64,000 nucleotides of DNA from Fimbriimonas sp. (GTDB lineage: Bacteria > Armatimonadota > Fimbriimonadia > Fimbriimonadales > Fimbriimonadaceae). The DNA lies in NCBI GenBank assembly GCA_029866005.1, contig JARXAE010000024.1, positions 1 through 64,000 on the forward strand, in the 5' to 3' direction. The position numbers were made by a program, and so were the translations under genes. The stretch's first letter is position 1. Every line of letters begins with the position of its first letter. Below are positions 51,334 to 60,244 of this stretch, in pieces. The notes beneath the pieces were generated by a model. The model did not search any database, had not been told where the DNA came from, and saw only the letters and a list, made by a program, of their open reading frames with translations.

Positions 51334-53137
51334 ACTCGCTATAGCTAGGTGGCAGTGCGGTGAGGGGCATTGGATCGGCAAACTCAGGGAGACGTAACAC
51401 CGCAGCGCATTGTCCATCTCGCTGTGCTTCGTACCGGAGACGAAGTGAGCCTACTCCGGGGGTGAGGAAGAGTCCGGCAACGTTTCGTCTCGAGCTAATT
51501 TGAATTTGATATGGCAAGTTGAGGTTGATTTCCTCAAACTTTGTCCCCAGTCCCTCCCAGCACATCTCCAAACCAGGATTGAGTGGATTCAGCCAAACCG
51601 GAGTTGAGCTAAAAACTCTTAGGTCTGAGAACCAATTCGAGACGATTGGATCAGTTCGAACTTCTGCGCTAAGAGAGAAGAGGCCCTTCCTGATCGGTAA
51701 CAACGGCTCCAAATGCTGCGTGAATGGGCGAATGACTCCTTGCTTTCGGAGCCATATCTCTTTGCCTCGTTCGGCACTGAGAGCGGCCTCCATCATCGCC
51801 GCCTTAAGGCGGAGTTCTGGATCGGTAGCAAAGGCACCTGCGACCGCGGCGATCGCCAAGATCCGGCGCTGATCATCCTCATCAAGACCAAGAGATCCGG
51901 TGTAAGGATCTTGTCGCCAACTGAGACTAATAAACTGGGGATCATCGGCGGGACTTTCGCGCTGACCGATGTTGGCAGACTGTGTAAGAAGGCTATGGAC
52001 GGCGGCGGCGAGCATGCCGTTGCCTTTGTCGTCATAAAACACATTTAGCTTGGTGTTCGGCTCTTTTACTGGTGTACTGGCCTCGTAGTAATCGGCCAAA
52101 AGCTTCTTGACCATTGGGCTTACAGTCCTCGCTCGGTTGGCGAGAGTGTTCGTTAGCGCCACTGTGACAAGCTCGGTCGGAGACTTCCAGTTTTGCTCGG
52201 GATTTTCGAAGGGTAGCAACTCTCCTAGGCTCAGGCCTCTGCCGTTGGGAACTCTGCGAACGGGGAACCGGACTCTGAGTTCAGGTTCGGCAGAAACCAA
52301 AATTGGTTCACCTCCGATTCGAGATGGATAGGTCGTAAACAGACTTTGGATTTTTACGGGGTAGGAGCCGTACTGAGCAAAGAACAAAAGGTTTGGCAGA
52401 ATCGTCTTCTGTCGAGGGAGTTTCCACGAGACATCCAAACCGAGTGCGTCTTCTGTGATCGTAGGTTCGGGTAGGTCCGCCAGAGGACCGTACCAAAGGA
52501 GTTCTTGTTCGACACATCGCTCCGACAGGCGCCCAACGGCCCGGGCAGTTGTGGCTTGATAGGGCTCTGTTCCGAACGGGAGACATACTCTGACCCAGCC
52601 TTTGTATCGCGGATTGGACTTGATTGTCCAGGCACCGGGCTCACCCGTTACTTTGAGACCTGTCTTGTCTTCGGGAAATCCGAAGACCAATGCCGGCTGC
52701 CGGTCTTGGAACGAGATGCCCACCCAGTCAGCATCGGGCGTTGGAACCTCTGGTCCCGAGGTTCCCTCTTTCCATGTGAGGTAGGGAGCTGCGGTTGAAT
52801 TGACCTTTAGCTCTACGCCCTGAGCGAAATACATGCTGAACCCGAAGTCAGCCAGATCAAAGCGGAGTTTCGATGGCTTCCCCGGTCCACCTTCTGTGAG
52901 TGCCACAAGTCGATACGAGTTAATCGCAACTTTGTTAAGCGTTTTGATTGGCGACGAGAACCGGATACGATCTGAGCCGGAATGTTTGGTCTTAAAGCCG
53001 TCATCGTTGAATTCGAACCCGGGCACATCAGGGTAACGGGTGTAGCCAAACCTCCCGAATCCTTGTTGGGAGAGACCGCTAGCGCAGACCGTTAAGAATA
53101 ACAAAACCGATGCGGTTCGTTTCTTTCGAGTACGCAA
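51323..53137 (-). CDS. Exported protein of unknown function, last gene of the envelope cluster
   Basis: About 604 residues. The likely start is TTG 53137, giving a signal peptide (LRTRKKRTASVLLFLTVCASGLSQ) and overlapping the beta-barrel gene by 59 bases in another frame; an ATG at 53212 would place 25 residues before it. The mature part has beta-rich segments first (VAINSYRLVALTEGG, YKGWVRVCLPFGTEPY), then a helical region with DDQRRILAIAAVAGAFATDPELRLKA split over 470-500 and a final beta domain (AGLFLTPGVGSLRLRYEA). It may be a glycan-binding or hydrolase-like protein, since the late helical part faintly resembles an alpha/alpha toroid, but I cannot name a family. Position suggests a role with the barrel protein upstream. 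Confidence 0.72.
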   Translation of the reverse strand: MRTRKKRTASVLLFLTVCASGLSQQGFGRFGYTRYPDVPGFEFNDDGFKTKHSGSDRIRFSSPIKTLNKVAINSYRLVALTEGGPGKPSKLRFDLADFGFSMYFAQGVELKVNSTAAPYLTWKEGTSGPEVPTPDADWVGISFQDRQPALVFGFPEDKTGLKVTGEPGAWTIKSNPRYKGWVRVCLPFGTEPYQATTARAVGRLSERCVEQELLWYGPLADLPEPTITEDALGLDVSWKLPRQKTILPNLLFFAQYGSYPVKIQSLFTTYPSRIGGEPILVSAEPELRVRFPVRRVPNGRGLSLGELLPFENPEQNWKSPTELVTVALTNTLANRARTVSPMVKKLLADYYEASTPVKEPNTKLNVFYDDKGNGMLAAAVHSLLTQSANIGQRESPADDPQFISLSWRQDPYTGSLGLDEDDQRRILAIAAVAGAFATDPELRLKAAMMEAALSAERGKEIWLRKQGVIRPFTQHLEPLLPIRKGLFSLSAEVRTDPIVSNWFSDLRVFSSTPVWLNPLNPGLEMCWEGLGTKFEEINLNLPYQIQISSRRNVAGLFLTPGVGSLRLRYEAQRDGQCAAVLRLPEFADPMPLTALPPSYSESRL

Positions 53138-55163
53138 GCCCAAAGAACGGCTTATCCTGAGCAATTCTGTAAGCAAGGATGAGATTGTAGTCCACGAAGG
53201 TGTCGTTGGCATAGCGGTTCAGCGTATATGTCAGGCCGGTTTTCCATAAGGAAGCGAATTGGTAGTCGAACTGACCGAACAGACTCAGTCTGTCGGCATC
53301 AAGGCTTTTCTGAGTAAGCAAGCTTAGGTCGAGTCTTCCTCGTCGGTAGAATAGGTTGTTGGACATCCTATGGGCGCCGAGAGACTGTTCGGTTTGTCCA
53401 TCTTTGTTGTACTCATAAAACCAAGTCGTATTGAAGGAGTTCTTCATGGACTTGCTGAACGAAATATTGAAGTTCGTGTTGACCTGAGTACCTGCCGATC
53501 CGCTGAACTGCCCCAGTGTGAGACCAGACGCGAGGGTGGAGCTGTTGTTGATCCGAATGGGATCAGATTGAAATCTGAGTCGTCCGCCAACTCCTGTGGT
53601 CGATGTGCTGTCCGTATCGGTCTTTGATTCGCCGTAGGCGGCGTTGATCCCATAGAACATCTGGATCGGTAGCTTTCTGATCTTGATAGGATTTCGCTCC
53701 GCGATCATGAGATAGTCTGTTCGATCACTTTTAGGACCCGTAAACGTTCGTTGCTGGCTAGAGATGAGGCTCAGTTGGAAGTCCGATTGTTGGCGACTGA
53801 GTGAGACATTATTGATCATGGACTTCAGCTGTGGAGAGTCCAAGGAAATGTTTGCGGTCGTTTGGTTGTCAAGTCTCAGAGTCTGCCGAAGTCCGATGTT
53901 GTAGTCGTCGCGTCCGACGCCGCTTAGTACCAAGTTACCGACAGAATTATCACGACGGTTCCAGTTCGATTCGTAGTCGAAGAAGACACCCCGGTTAACG
54001 TTGAACCCTCGACCGTAGGACTGTCCGGTACGGAATCGAATTGCAGAAGTACTCTCCCTGCCAAGATTGAGGAAGAAGGGATAGTTCACGCCGAACTGGC
54101 TGTCCGTGATCGTGAAGTATTGCTGCATGGGATATTGCCCTTGGAATCCCCCAGCAGAAAAGGACATCAGGGCTTGGCTCCAGACCTTTTGTTCTCCTTG
54201 ATACACCTGAACGTTTTGGAACTGAAGTTCTCGTCTTAGAACGATGCTAAAGCGCGTTGCCGTGAGATATCCCGTCTGGAGATCGTTGGGGTCTTCAAGC
54301 TTGAGTTCTTCCTTGGTAGTGGCGATATTCGTCTTACGTGTCTTTTTGAAGTCGAATGTTTCGGGTGAGACGGCTACTGTAACAGGGCGGATTCCGGTCG
54401 GACTGATCTCGACGACAGCAATTCTCTTTCGCGGCTTGCTTCGCTCGTAGCCCGACTCTTCATCACCCATGTAGGCAGTAATCAGACCGTGAGAATAGGT
54501 CAGTTTGGAGATCGGAAGGTAGTCAATTGGGGTGACTCCGTAACCTCGTCCCGTTTTTATATCGAGGTAGAGCTCCGAGAAGTTGTAAGTTTTGTCCTTG
54601 ATCTTGAAGGTTGCGTTTTTGGCCCTCAACTCACCTGAGTCTTGAAGCAACTGAACATCATCACATTTGAAATTTGTTTCTCGAAAGATTCCGGTAATGT
54701 TCTGCTTCGAGCCGGCCCCGGTGATGATTCTCGTCTCGAAGTGGTATTCAAAGCGGTTCGGGACGTTGATTTCGATGTAGTCGCTGGATGAGGACAGTTT
54801 TTCTCGGCTGGAAACAAACTCAACTTCAATCGTAGAAGGGTTACTCTGGTTGTTCAGCTCGCTGGCGGTGATTTTCGCCGTTCCGGGAATGTTTCCGGCG
54901 ATCAGGATTGCTTGGGCACGTCCGCCGGTCACCGAGACGATCTGCTCTCGGAAGGTTCCAAGAGTTGTTGTGAGCAGTATCTTGGTTCCGTCGGCAACGA
55001 CAGAACCATCGTTGTTTCTCGCCTCGATTGATATGCTGATTGAAGAACGACTGTCCGCAACGACTTCGTAGGGATAAGCCTGAAGTCGGATGTTGATCGC
55101 GGCGGATGAGACTGCAGCCATCACAAGAAGCGCGAGGGATGCAATCGTCTTGCTTCTAGGCAT
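53079..55163 (-). CDS. Ig-like domain plus outer-membrane beta-barrel protein
   Basis: A 694-residue protein with signal peptide MPRSKTIASLALLVMAAVSSA. Residues 25-115 form a bacterial Ig-like (Big_1/invasin type) domain: SISIEARNNDGSVVADGTKILLTTTLGTF split at 20, GGRAQAILIAGNIPGTAKITA. Residues about 125-230 resemble an OstA/LptA-LptD jelly-roll (ITGIFRETNFKCDDVQLLQ, ELRAKNATFKIKDK). From about 330 on, alternating polar/aromatic strands (NVNRGVFFDYESNWNRR, RGRLDLSLLTQKSL, FFGLAYSKETNRIGFVIL) indicate a barrel. An LptD-like transporter with an added Ig domain is one reading; a surface adhesin barrel is another. Confidence 0.72.
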   Translation of the reverse strand: MPRSKTIASLALLVMAAVSSAAINIRLQAYPYEVVADSRSSISISIEARNNDGSVVADGTKILLTTTLGTFREQIVSVTGGRAQAILIAGNIPGTAKITASELNNQSNPSTIEVEFVSSREKLSSSSDYIEINVPNRFEYHFETRIITGAGSKQNITGIFRETNFKCDDVQLLQDSGELRAKNATFKIKDKTYNFSELYLDIKTGRGYGVTPIDYLPISKLTYSHGLITAYMGDEESGYERSKPRKRIAVVEISPTGIRPVTVAVSPETFDFKKTRKTNIATTKEELKLEDPNDLQTGYLTATRFSIVLRRELQFQNVQVYQGEQKVWSQALMSFSAGGFQGQYPMQQYFTITDSQFGVNYPFFLNLGRESTSAIRFRTGQSYGRGFNVNRGVFFDYESNWNRRDNSVGNLVLSGVGRDDYNIGLRQTLRLDNQTTANISLDSPQLKSMINNVSLSRQQSDFQLSLISSQQRTFTGPKSDRTDYLMIAERNPIKIRKLPIQMFYGINAAYGESKTDTDSTSTTGVGGRLRFQSDPIRINNSSTLASGLTLGQFSGSAGTQVNTNFNISFSKSMKNSFNTTWFYEYNKDGQTEQSLGAHRMSNNLFYRRGRLDLSLLTQKSLDADRLSLFGQFDYQFASLWKTGLTYTLNRYANDTFVDYNLILAYRIAQDKPFFGLAYSKETNRIGFVILNGLR

Positions 55164-55183
55164 TCAGGTAATTGTAATAGAAA

Positions 55184-55211
55184 AGAGCCAAACCCTAACG
55201 GATTTGGCTCT
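55184..55211 (-). terminator. Terminator after the FlgD-like gene
   Basis: AGAGCCAAA (55184-55192) and TTTGGCTCT (55203-55211) form a perfect 9-bp stem with a ten-base loop. Read on the minus strand the stem is followed by TTTTCTATT, a good Rho-independent signal that separates the large gene from the barrel gene. Confidence 0.85.
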
Positions 55212-55230
55212 AGTTTTCGCTTCTTTTCGA

Positions 55231-58005
55231 TTAGCGGCTGATGACAATTGGAACGATCTTTCGGACTCGTTCGCCATCCTGTCCTTCTGCGACGATTTCA
55301 GCTCGGTATGTTCCGGGAGGCTGAGCGCGATTCGCTTGGTCCATGAGGTTCCAGACCGCTTCGTTCTGACCAGCCTTGTCGGCTCGGCCACGGGTGATCG
55401 TCATGACTTCCGAACCATTGGCCTTGAGAATGCGAACCGTAGTGGTTGCATCCGTTGCCAAGCTGTACGTGAGTCGGATCGAAGAATCTCCACCGGTGCC
55501 TCGGCTGTTTCGTGTGACCACGACGTTTCCGATGACGGCTCGGCTGACGGTTCCTGTTTCTACTTGGATCTTGAATTCGCGAGTGCTGGCACTTGCGGCA
55601 TCGAATCGGTAGCCGGAGACCTTTCTCAGATCACGCGTTTCACCAGTAGCGGTGTCGACGAGACGCACTCGAATGTTCTTCGGAATGGTGCTCAGGTTAG
55701 GCCAGGTGACCGAGACAGAGCCAGCGTCTTTTGCGAAGACGGAGACTTTGAACTCTTGTCGTCCGGTTTTTTCGGAAAGGGCTTGGGCTAGGCGTGTTGC
55801 CTGTCCATTAACGTCCTTCTCGATTGCCATGCTGATTGCTCCGTCAAGAGGTGCGATCGGCGGCTCTTGGATGACCGTGCTCTTTGCTACCGCAGACGAA
55901 CCAGCAATTCCGATGAAGTTGTAGTCGTCAGCTGAAGCATTCGTTCGTGCTGCGAGCTGGAGTCTCCATTGCTTATCGGACTGGGTCCAAGCGGGTTCGG
56001 AGGTAGCTCGAGCAAATGGGGTGAAGACCGCTGGGTATCGGATGACTACATTCTGAGATGAGTAGACATAGATCCAATATCCTCGCTGAGGCTCCATTGA
56101 GTCGGATGCTTTCTGGATGAACTTGTACGTTGCCGTATCCTGATCCCAGAAAGCGAGCGAGCCAGAAATGATTCCCTGCTGGACGAGATCTGCAAAAGCG
56201 AACGAACGAGTGGGGTTTGCCGCTGCTACTCCTACGATCTGTCCGAGTTGGATGGACGTTTGGTAAGGGTTACCCACCAAGTTCCAGCCTGGTTGAAGCG
56301 TGATCAAGGGAGCCCCACCTGTACCGTCGGATTGCGGCGCACCATCGGTCGGAGCCGTTGGAGTGCCACCAAGGGTAATCGCTTGCTCCTGGTTCATGAT
56401 CAGCCATGTACCCTTTCCGCGATCCGGACCGGTCGAAACAACGTATCTCCTTTGAGCTGGCTCGTAGTTGAACGCCCGAAAATCGGCGTCTGGTGCGAGC
56501 CCAAGGATCGTTTCCCAAGTTGGGGATGCAAAACTCCATGGCGAAGTAACCAGGTTGGCGTTCTGCCTTAGCTGCATTCTTGGCTGGGATACGACCTTTA
56601 TCTGACCAGTAATGGTCTTAACAGGACCCGGCGTAGGAGTTACCCTCACTTGGTATGTCAAGTCGCCAGCGGCAAAGTCGTCAACTCTAACCTGGAAGTC
56701 AACCGGGGCCATACGCCTTCCTTCGATTCTTGGAATCGTCCTCGTTGCAGGTCCAACCGCAGTCAATCCAGTGGGAAGGAGGAGTTGAACACCCACATTT
56801 TGGAGAGGTATCTCTTCGCCGACTTTCGAAAAACCTCTAGTGTTATCGACCCAAACTCTGATGGTGAACGGATTTGCATCAAATGCGTTTGCGTTGGTTG
56901 GGTCAAGGTTAACCACCTTGGGTGGGTCTACAACGACTGAATATGGGCGACCATAAGAAGAATCACTCCACGTGTTCCGATAGAACGAAACAATTCGTCG
57001 TTGACCTCCGACCTGGATGGGCTGAGGAATCCACGTTTGGATAAACGCCGGCTGTCGGACTGCAATTTCGTCAGAAATGGGCTCTTGGCCAATTCCGTTT
57101 GGCATGGTGTCCAAACCGTCTGCGGCCGTGCCACCTAGCAAGCGGTCTGGTCTACCCAGCACAAAACCATCAGCTGGGGTTTGGCTACCACTTGGGTCAG
57201 TAACATCTTTCGTGGCATCGCTTTCAGAGTTGTCGACCCTGAGTCCGTAGGCTTGGGTTCGACTAAATCCGAAGTTGACTTCCGAAGGGAAACCAGTTGG
57301 ATCAGTTGCCCGCGTCCAGCGCTGCTCAACCCGTGGGGGCTTGATCCCTGGCACCGTCACGTAGTACTCGGGAGCTGGCCTTTGAGAAAGGCTGTCAGTA
57401 AGCAGACCCATCGCCTGCCCAAACATCAACCCCACCGAGTGGGTGTTGGCGACATCTACGTTGGTTAACGTCCAATCGAGACGTGCGGCATCACCAATGA
57501 GGTCTACTCGCAGCGAGATTTGAGTATTACCGTTTGTGGTTGTAGCAGTGAAGTAATTGTCGGAGGCACCATTGAAGGTCGTCGAGAATCCGTTGGTACC
57601 AAAGCGGGTGCTTGTCAAATCCTCTTGAACTGTTGCGTAGCCGAAGCGACCAAACACTGAACCGACGCCGTGGCCAAAGCTCAGGGTTATTGACATCAAG
57701 TCGTCGAATGGAGTGCGGACAGTACCTTGTGCACCAACGCCGAAGCCGATTCTACCAGCGAGGCTTCCAGTGATGTCGGTAGGGCCATAGCATCCGGCAG
57801 CCCAGGCACTGGTGCCCGATAAACCCATTGAAACGGCAAATAGCGGGTTGGCAATTGCATGCCAAGAAGCATCATCAGAGAACGGAGCTCCGGGTGGTGT
57901 TCCAGGAGGTGGGCAAATCTCACGCCAGTCTGCCTGTGCTACAGACACACCAAGGGCGCCAAGAATATAAACGGAGAGAAAACGACTGTTGCGAAACTTG
58001 CTCAT
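55231..58005 (-). CDS. Large exported protein with FlgD-like C-terminal domain
   Basis: A 924-residue protein. Signal peptide SRFLSVYILGALGVSVAQA, then Gly/Ser/Thr-rich beta structure with surface-protein character (GRIGFGVGAQGTVRTPFDD, TTTNGNTQISLRVDLIG). A middle part has CARDB/Ig-like segments (IRVWVDNTRGFSKVGEEIPL, LLLPTGLTAVGP) and a WNLVGNPYQTSI element typical of secreted multi-domain proteins. The last 70 residues are a FlgD-type Ig domain (TVRILKANGSEVMTI, EAVWNLMDQANRAQPPGTYRAEI). Such C-termini sit on large secreted proteins in several phyla and may serve in sorting. Function unknown; likely a surface-layer or matrix component. Confidence 0.78.
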   Translation of the reverse strand: MSKFRNSRFLSVYILGALGVSVAQADWREICPPPGTPPGAPFSDDASWHAIANPLFAVSMGLSGTSAWAAGCYGPTDITGSLAGRIGFGVGAQGTVRTPFDDLMSITLSFGHGVGSVFGRFGYATVQEDLTSTRFGTNGFSTTFNGASDNYFTATTTNGNTQISLRVDLIGDAARLDWTLTNVDVANTHSVGLMFGQAMGLLTDSLSQRPAPEYYVTVPGIKPPRVEQRWTRATDPTGFPSEVNFGFSRTQAYGLRVDNSESDATKDVTDPSGSQTPADGFVLGRPDRLLGGTAADGLDTMPNGIGQEPISDEIAVRQPAFIQTWIPQPIQVGGQRRIVSFYRNTWSDSSYGRPYSVVVDPPKVVNLDPTNANAFDANPFTIRVWVDNTRGFSKVGEEIPLQNVGVQLLLPTGLTAVGPATRTIPRIEGRRMAPVDFQVRVDDFAAGDLTYQVRVTPTPGPVKTITGQIKVVSQPRMQLRQNANLVTSPWSFASPTWETILGLAPDADFRAFNYEPAQRRYVVSTGPDRGKGTWLIMNQEQAITLGGTPTAPTDGAPQSDGTGGAPLITLQPGWNLVGNPYQTSIQLGQIVGVAAANPTRSFAFADLVQQGIISGSLAFWDQDTATYKFIQKASDSMEPQRGYWIYVYSSQNVVIRYPAVFTPFARATSEPAWTQSDKQWRLQLAARTNASADDYNFIGIAGSSAVAKSTVIQEPPIAPLDGAISMAIEKDVNGQATRLAQALSEKTGRQEFKVSVFAKDAGSVSVTWPNLSTIPKNIRVRLVDTATGETRDLRKVSGYRFDAASASTREFKIQVETGTVSRAVIGNVVVTRNSRGTGGDSSIRLTYSLATDATTTVRILKANGSEVMTITRGRADKAGQNEAVWNLMDQANRAQPPGTYRAEIVAEGQDGERVRKIVPIVISR

Positions 58006-58031
58006 TTTAGCCTAGTTCGATTAGAAAGGGT

Positions 58032-58059
58032 TCCTGGGGGAAATGTTCCCCCCAGGAAG
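58032..58059 (-). terminator. GC-rich hairpin between two envelope genes
   Basis: TTCCTGGGGG (58032-58041) pairs with CCCCCAGGAA (58050-58059) around an eight-base loop. Only a weak T-rich stretch (CCCTTTCT) follows on the minus strand, so it may attenuate rather than fully stop transcription. Confidence 0.55.
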
Positions 58060-58066
58060 AGGGATT

Positions 58067-60052
58067 TTAGTTGGATGGGGGAGGAGGAGGCGATCCAGGT
58101 CTGGTTAGCTGATTGATAACGCTAAAGATGTATCTCTGTCGCGTGAAGTCATCAGGAACCGGTCCAGGACTGTCGATGACGTTCTTCGCCCCGATTCTCC
58201 AGTAGAGGGTCGTTGCCGTCAGCACGTTTGCTGGCAGGCTCGGATCGTTCAGGTCGATTGCAGGGGTCGCAAGTGTTCCCGTATCACGTCGCTGGAATAC
58301 CGTCCGTTGGATGTAAGTATTCGGCGCGAAGTTCAACGTGCTTGAGACCTGGATGACGTACTCCACAGTGACGTCATACAGCGGGTTTGCAACGCTGAGG
58401 AACGTGAACTGTTGAGGGTTTTGCAACGTCGCATTCGACGAAGGAGCTACAAGCCCCGGTCGGTTGAGCGGAGTTGCATAGCCGCCAGCAACTGTCCGTG
58501 GTGAGAGATAGAAGCAGCTTCCGTTTCCACCACCAGTAGCACCACCGGTCGTTGCAGCCGTCGATGAAGTCGTAGCTCCAGTTGTCGTGCCGCCAGTGGC
58601 TGTTGTTCCGCCTGCAGTTGCACCCGTCGTTGCACCCGTCGTTCCACCCGTCGTTCCACCGGTTGTTCCACCGGCAGTTGCTCCACCCGTAGTTCCGCCT
58701 GCTGTTACGCCGCCACCAGTACCACCGCCAGATGATCCTCCAGGAAGATCACTTTGCGACATTGAGAACACAAGTGATACTGCGTACTGGTATGGCCGTC
58801 CAGGGATTACCCCGGACAAGTTGGTCGCCGTGGTTGTTGAATTGCCCCGACAGACATTAAAGTCTGGAGGACTCGTAAGCGTCGAATAGGTTACCGATCC
58901 GACTGGCGTTGTGTTGTCCAGGGCATCAGTGCTTCCACTGATCGCGATTCGGACAGGCACATCGAAGAAGTCGTTTCGGAAGATCTGCCAGAACTGTCGC
59001 ATCTGGTTGCCTTTTGCGAAAGCATTAGGCTGCCATGAAATTTTGACAGAAGGACCGTTGGTTGGATCCGTGTAGGCCTCAGAAGTGACGCTCTGAAGAA
59101 CTTCACCACCTCGTCCACCCGAACCGCCGACCAAGAAGGCGACAAGACCAAGCACCAAGAGAGTCGTAACGAGGTTACTGCTCACACCTTTCGATTTTGG
59201 TCGAGCAACCGACGGGGTTCCGTCAGCATTCCACTTTGGCGTGATATCCGGAACTTGGAAGATAGCGCGGACGCGGTCTCCAGGCTGAATACCCTTAAAG
59301 CTTCTCTTAACTCGGATGTAAGACTTGTCAGCACTAAGATCGAAGACGACACCTGAAGCCACTTGCTCTCGCCCCCGCGAGATGATGACTTCTTGTCCTT
59401 CTTTGAACCCAGTTCGAGAACCTTGGTTCATCAAGGCAATGTCAGTGTTGGTGTTCAACAGAGTTCCGGTTGGAAGTGACTGCTGATTGATCTTATCAAC
59501 CGCCAAGCTGGCTGCTTGTGCGATTGCGTCGTTAATCAGAACATCAGTCGAGACATCTTTACCGCGAACCGTTGAGAAAGCAGCGACGGCAGCACCATTG
59601 ACAGGCTCTTGAGCCGCAACGTCGTATGCCACGACCTTCATCGAGATCCGAGCTTGCTTACCGGCTGGACTCTCGTCAACGCGATAGTCAATGATTTCGC
59701 CGCTGACGATCGTCGAGACTTTAAGTTCTCGACCAACTGCCATGAGGTTGGTGCGACCATCAAGAGGTTGGGATAAACCAAGCCCCTCTGCAACTCGCGC
59801 AACCGTCTCTTGCGGCTGGACATCGTACTTGCCAGTCTTTCCAAGGCTGTTGGCAACTGCTTTGGCTGCCTCTGCCCCATAGACTGTCTTTCCCTTTCTA
59901 TCGACGAAGTCGGCGACGGCCCAGCTCGGGAGTTGCTTGATTTGAGCAACACTCCTCGTGGCTAGTCCGAGCGCGACGTACGGCACCATAAGTGCCGTGA
60001 TTACGACGTGACTGAGCACCTTGCCGGGCAGAGATGCAATGAAACGCCTCAT
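58067..60052 (-). CDS. FlgT/CsgG-like envelope protein with TG-rich linker
   Basis: A 661-residue protein, first gene of the cluster, with GGAGG ten bases before its ATG. After a signal peptide (VVITALMVPYVALGLATRSVAQ) comes a CsgG/TolB-N-like domain (WAVADFVDRKG, VGRELKVSTIVSGEI, VVAYDVAAQEPVNGAAV) and a FlgT-C-like beta domain (LLNTNTDIALMNQGSRTGFKEGQEV with GIQPGDRVRAIF). A membrane helix (NLVTTLLVLGLVAFLVGG, about 302-320), a fibronectin III-like domain, a Gly/Thr repeat linker and a beta-rich end with PPPPP follow. It may anchor or assemble an outer-surface structure. Signal peptide plus internal helix would give a bitopic protein. Confidence 0.75.
   Translation of the reverse strand: MRRFIASLPGKVLSHVVITALMVPYVALGLATRSVAQIKQLPSWAVADFVDRKGKTVYGAEAAKAVANSLGKTGKYDVQPQETVARVAEGLGLSQPLDGRTNLMAVGRELKVSTIVSGEIIDYRVDESPAGKQARISMKVVAYDVAAQEPVNGAAVAAFSTVRGKDVSTDVLINDAIAQAASLAVDKINQQSLPTGTLLNTNTDIALMNQGSRTGFKEGQEVIISRGREQVASGVVFDLSADKSYIRVKRSFKGIQPGDRVRAIFQVPDITPKWNADGTPSVARPKSKGVSSNLVTTLLVLGLVAFLVGGSGGRGGEVLQSVTSEAYTDPTNGPSVKISWQPNAFAKGNQMRQFWQIFRNDFFDVPVRIAISGSTDALDNTTPVGSVTYSTLTSPPDFNVCRGNSTTTATNLSGVIPGRPYQYAVSLVFSMSQSDLPGGSSGGGTGGGVTAGGTTGGATAGGTTGGTTGGTTGATTGATAGGTTATGGTTTGATTSSTAATTGGATGGGNGSCFYLSPRTVAGGYATPLNRPGLVAPSSNATLQNPQQFTFLSVANPLYDVTVEYVIQVSSTLNFAPNTYIQRTVFQRRDTGTLATPAIDLNDPSLPANVLTATTLYWRIGAKNVIDSPGPVPDDFTRQRYIFSVINQLTRPGSPPPPPSN
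58617..58703. repeat. Tandem 12-bp minisatellite encoding a TG-rich linker
   Basis: Seven units of GTTSCACCCGTC-like sequence (58617, 58629, 58641, 58653, 58665, then a 15-base unit at 58677, and 58692). The first two are identical. They encode Thr/Gly/Ala repeats in the FlgT/CsgG-like protein on the minus strand; unit number is likely to vary between strains. Confidence 0.85.
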
Positions 60053-60244
60053 TTTGACGTGTCCTCCATAGTTGAACTGAACATGTGGTTTGATCGCATA
60101 TTGGTTCCGTTTTCAGTATAAGCCGAAACTGCTTGGACTTTTGACATCTCCAATCGTATCAACCTTAATCCCTCTTTAAGTTTCCCGCCCGAGACACGCG
60201 CATAATTGCCCATTCCTCGTACAGGTCGGTGGAGTATAGCACGA

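Noticed and set aside
58587-58710. Short regular repeats as a CRISPR array
   Set aside because: Units of 12 bases are contiguous without spacers and keep the reading frame of the protein, so they are a coding minisatellite.
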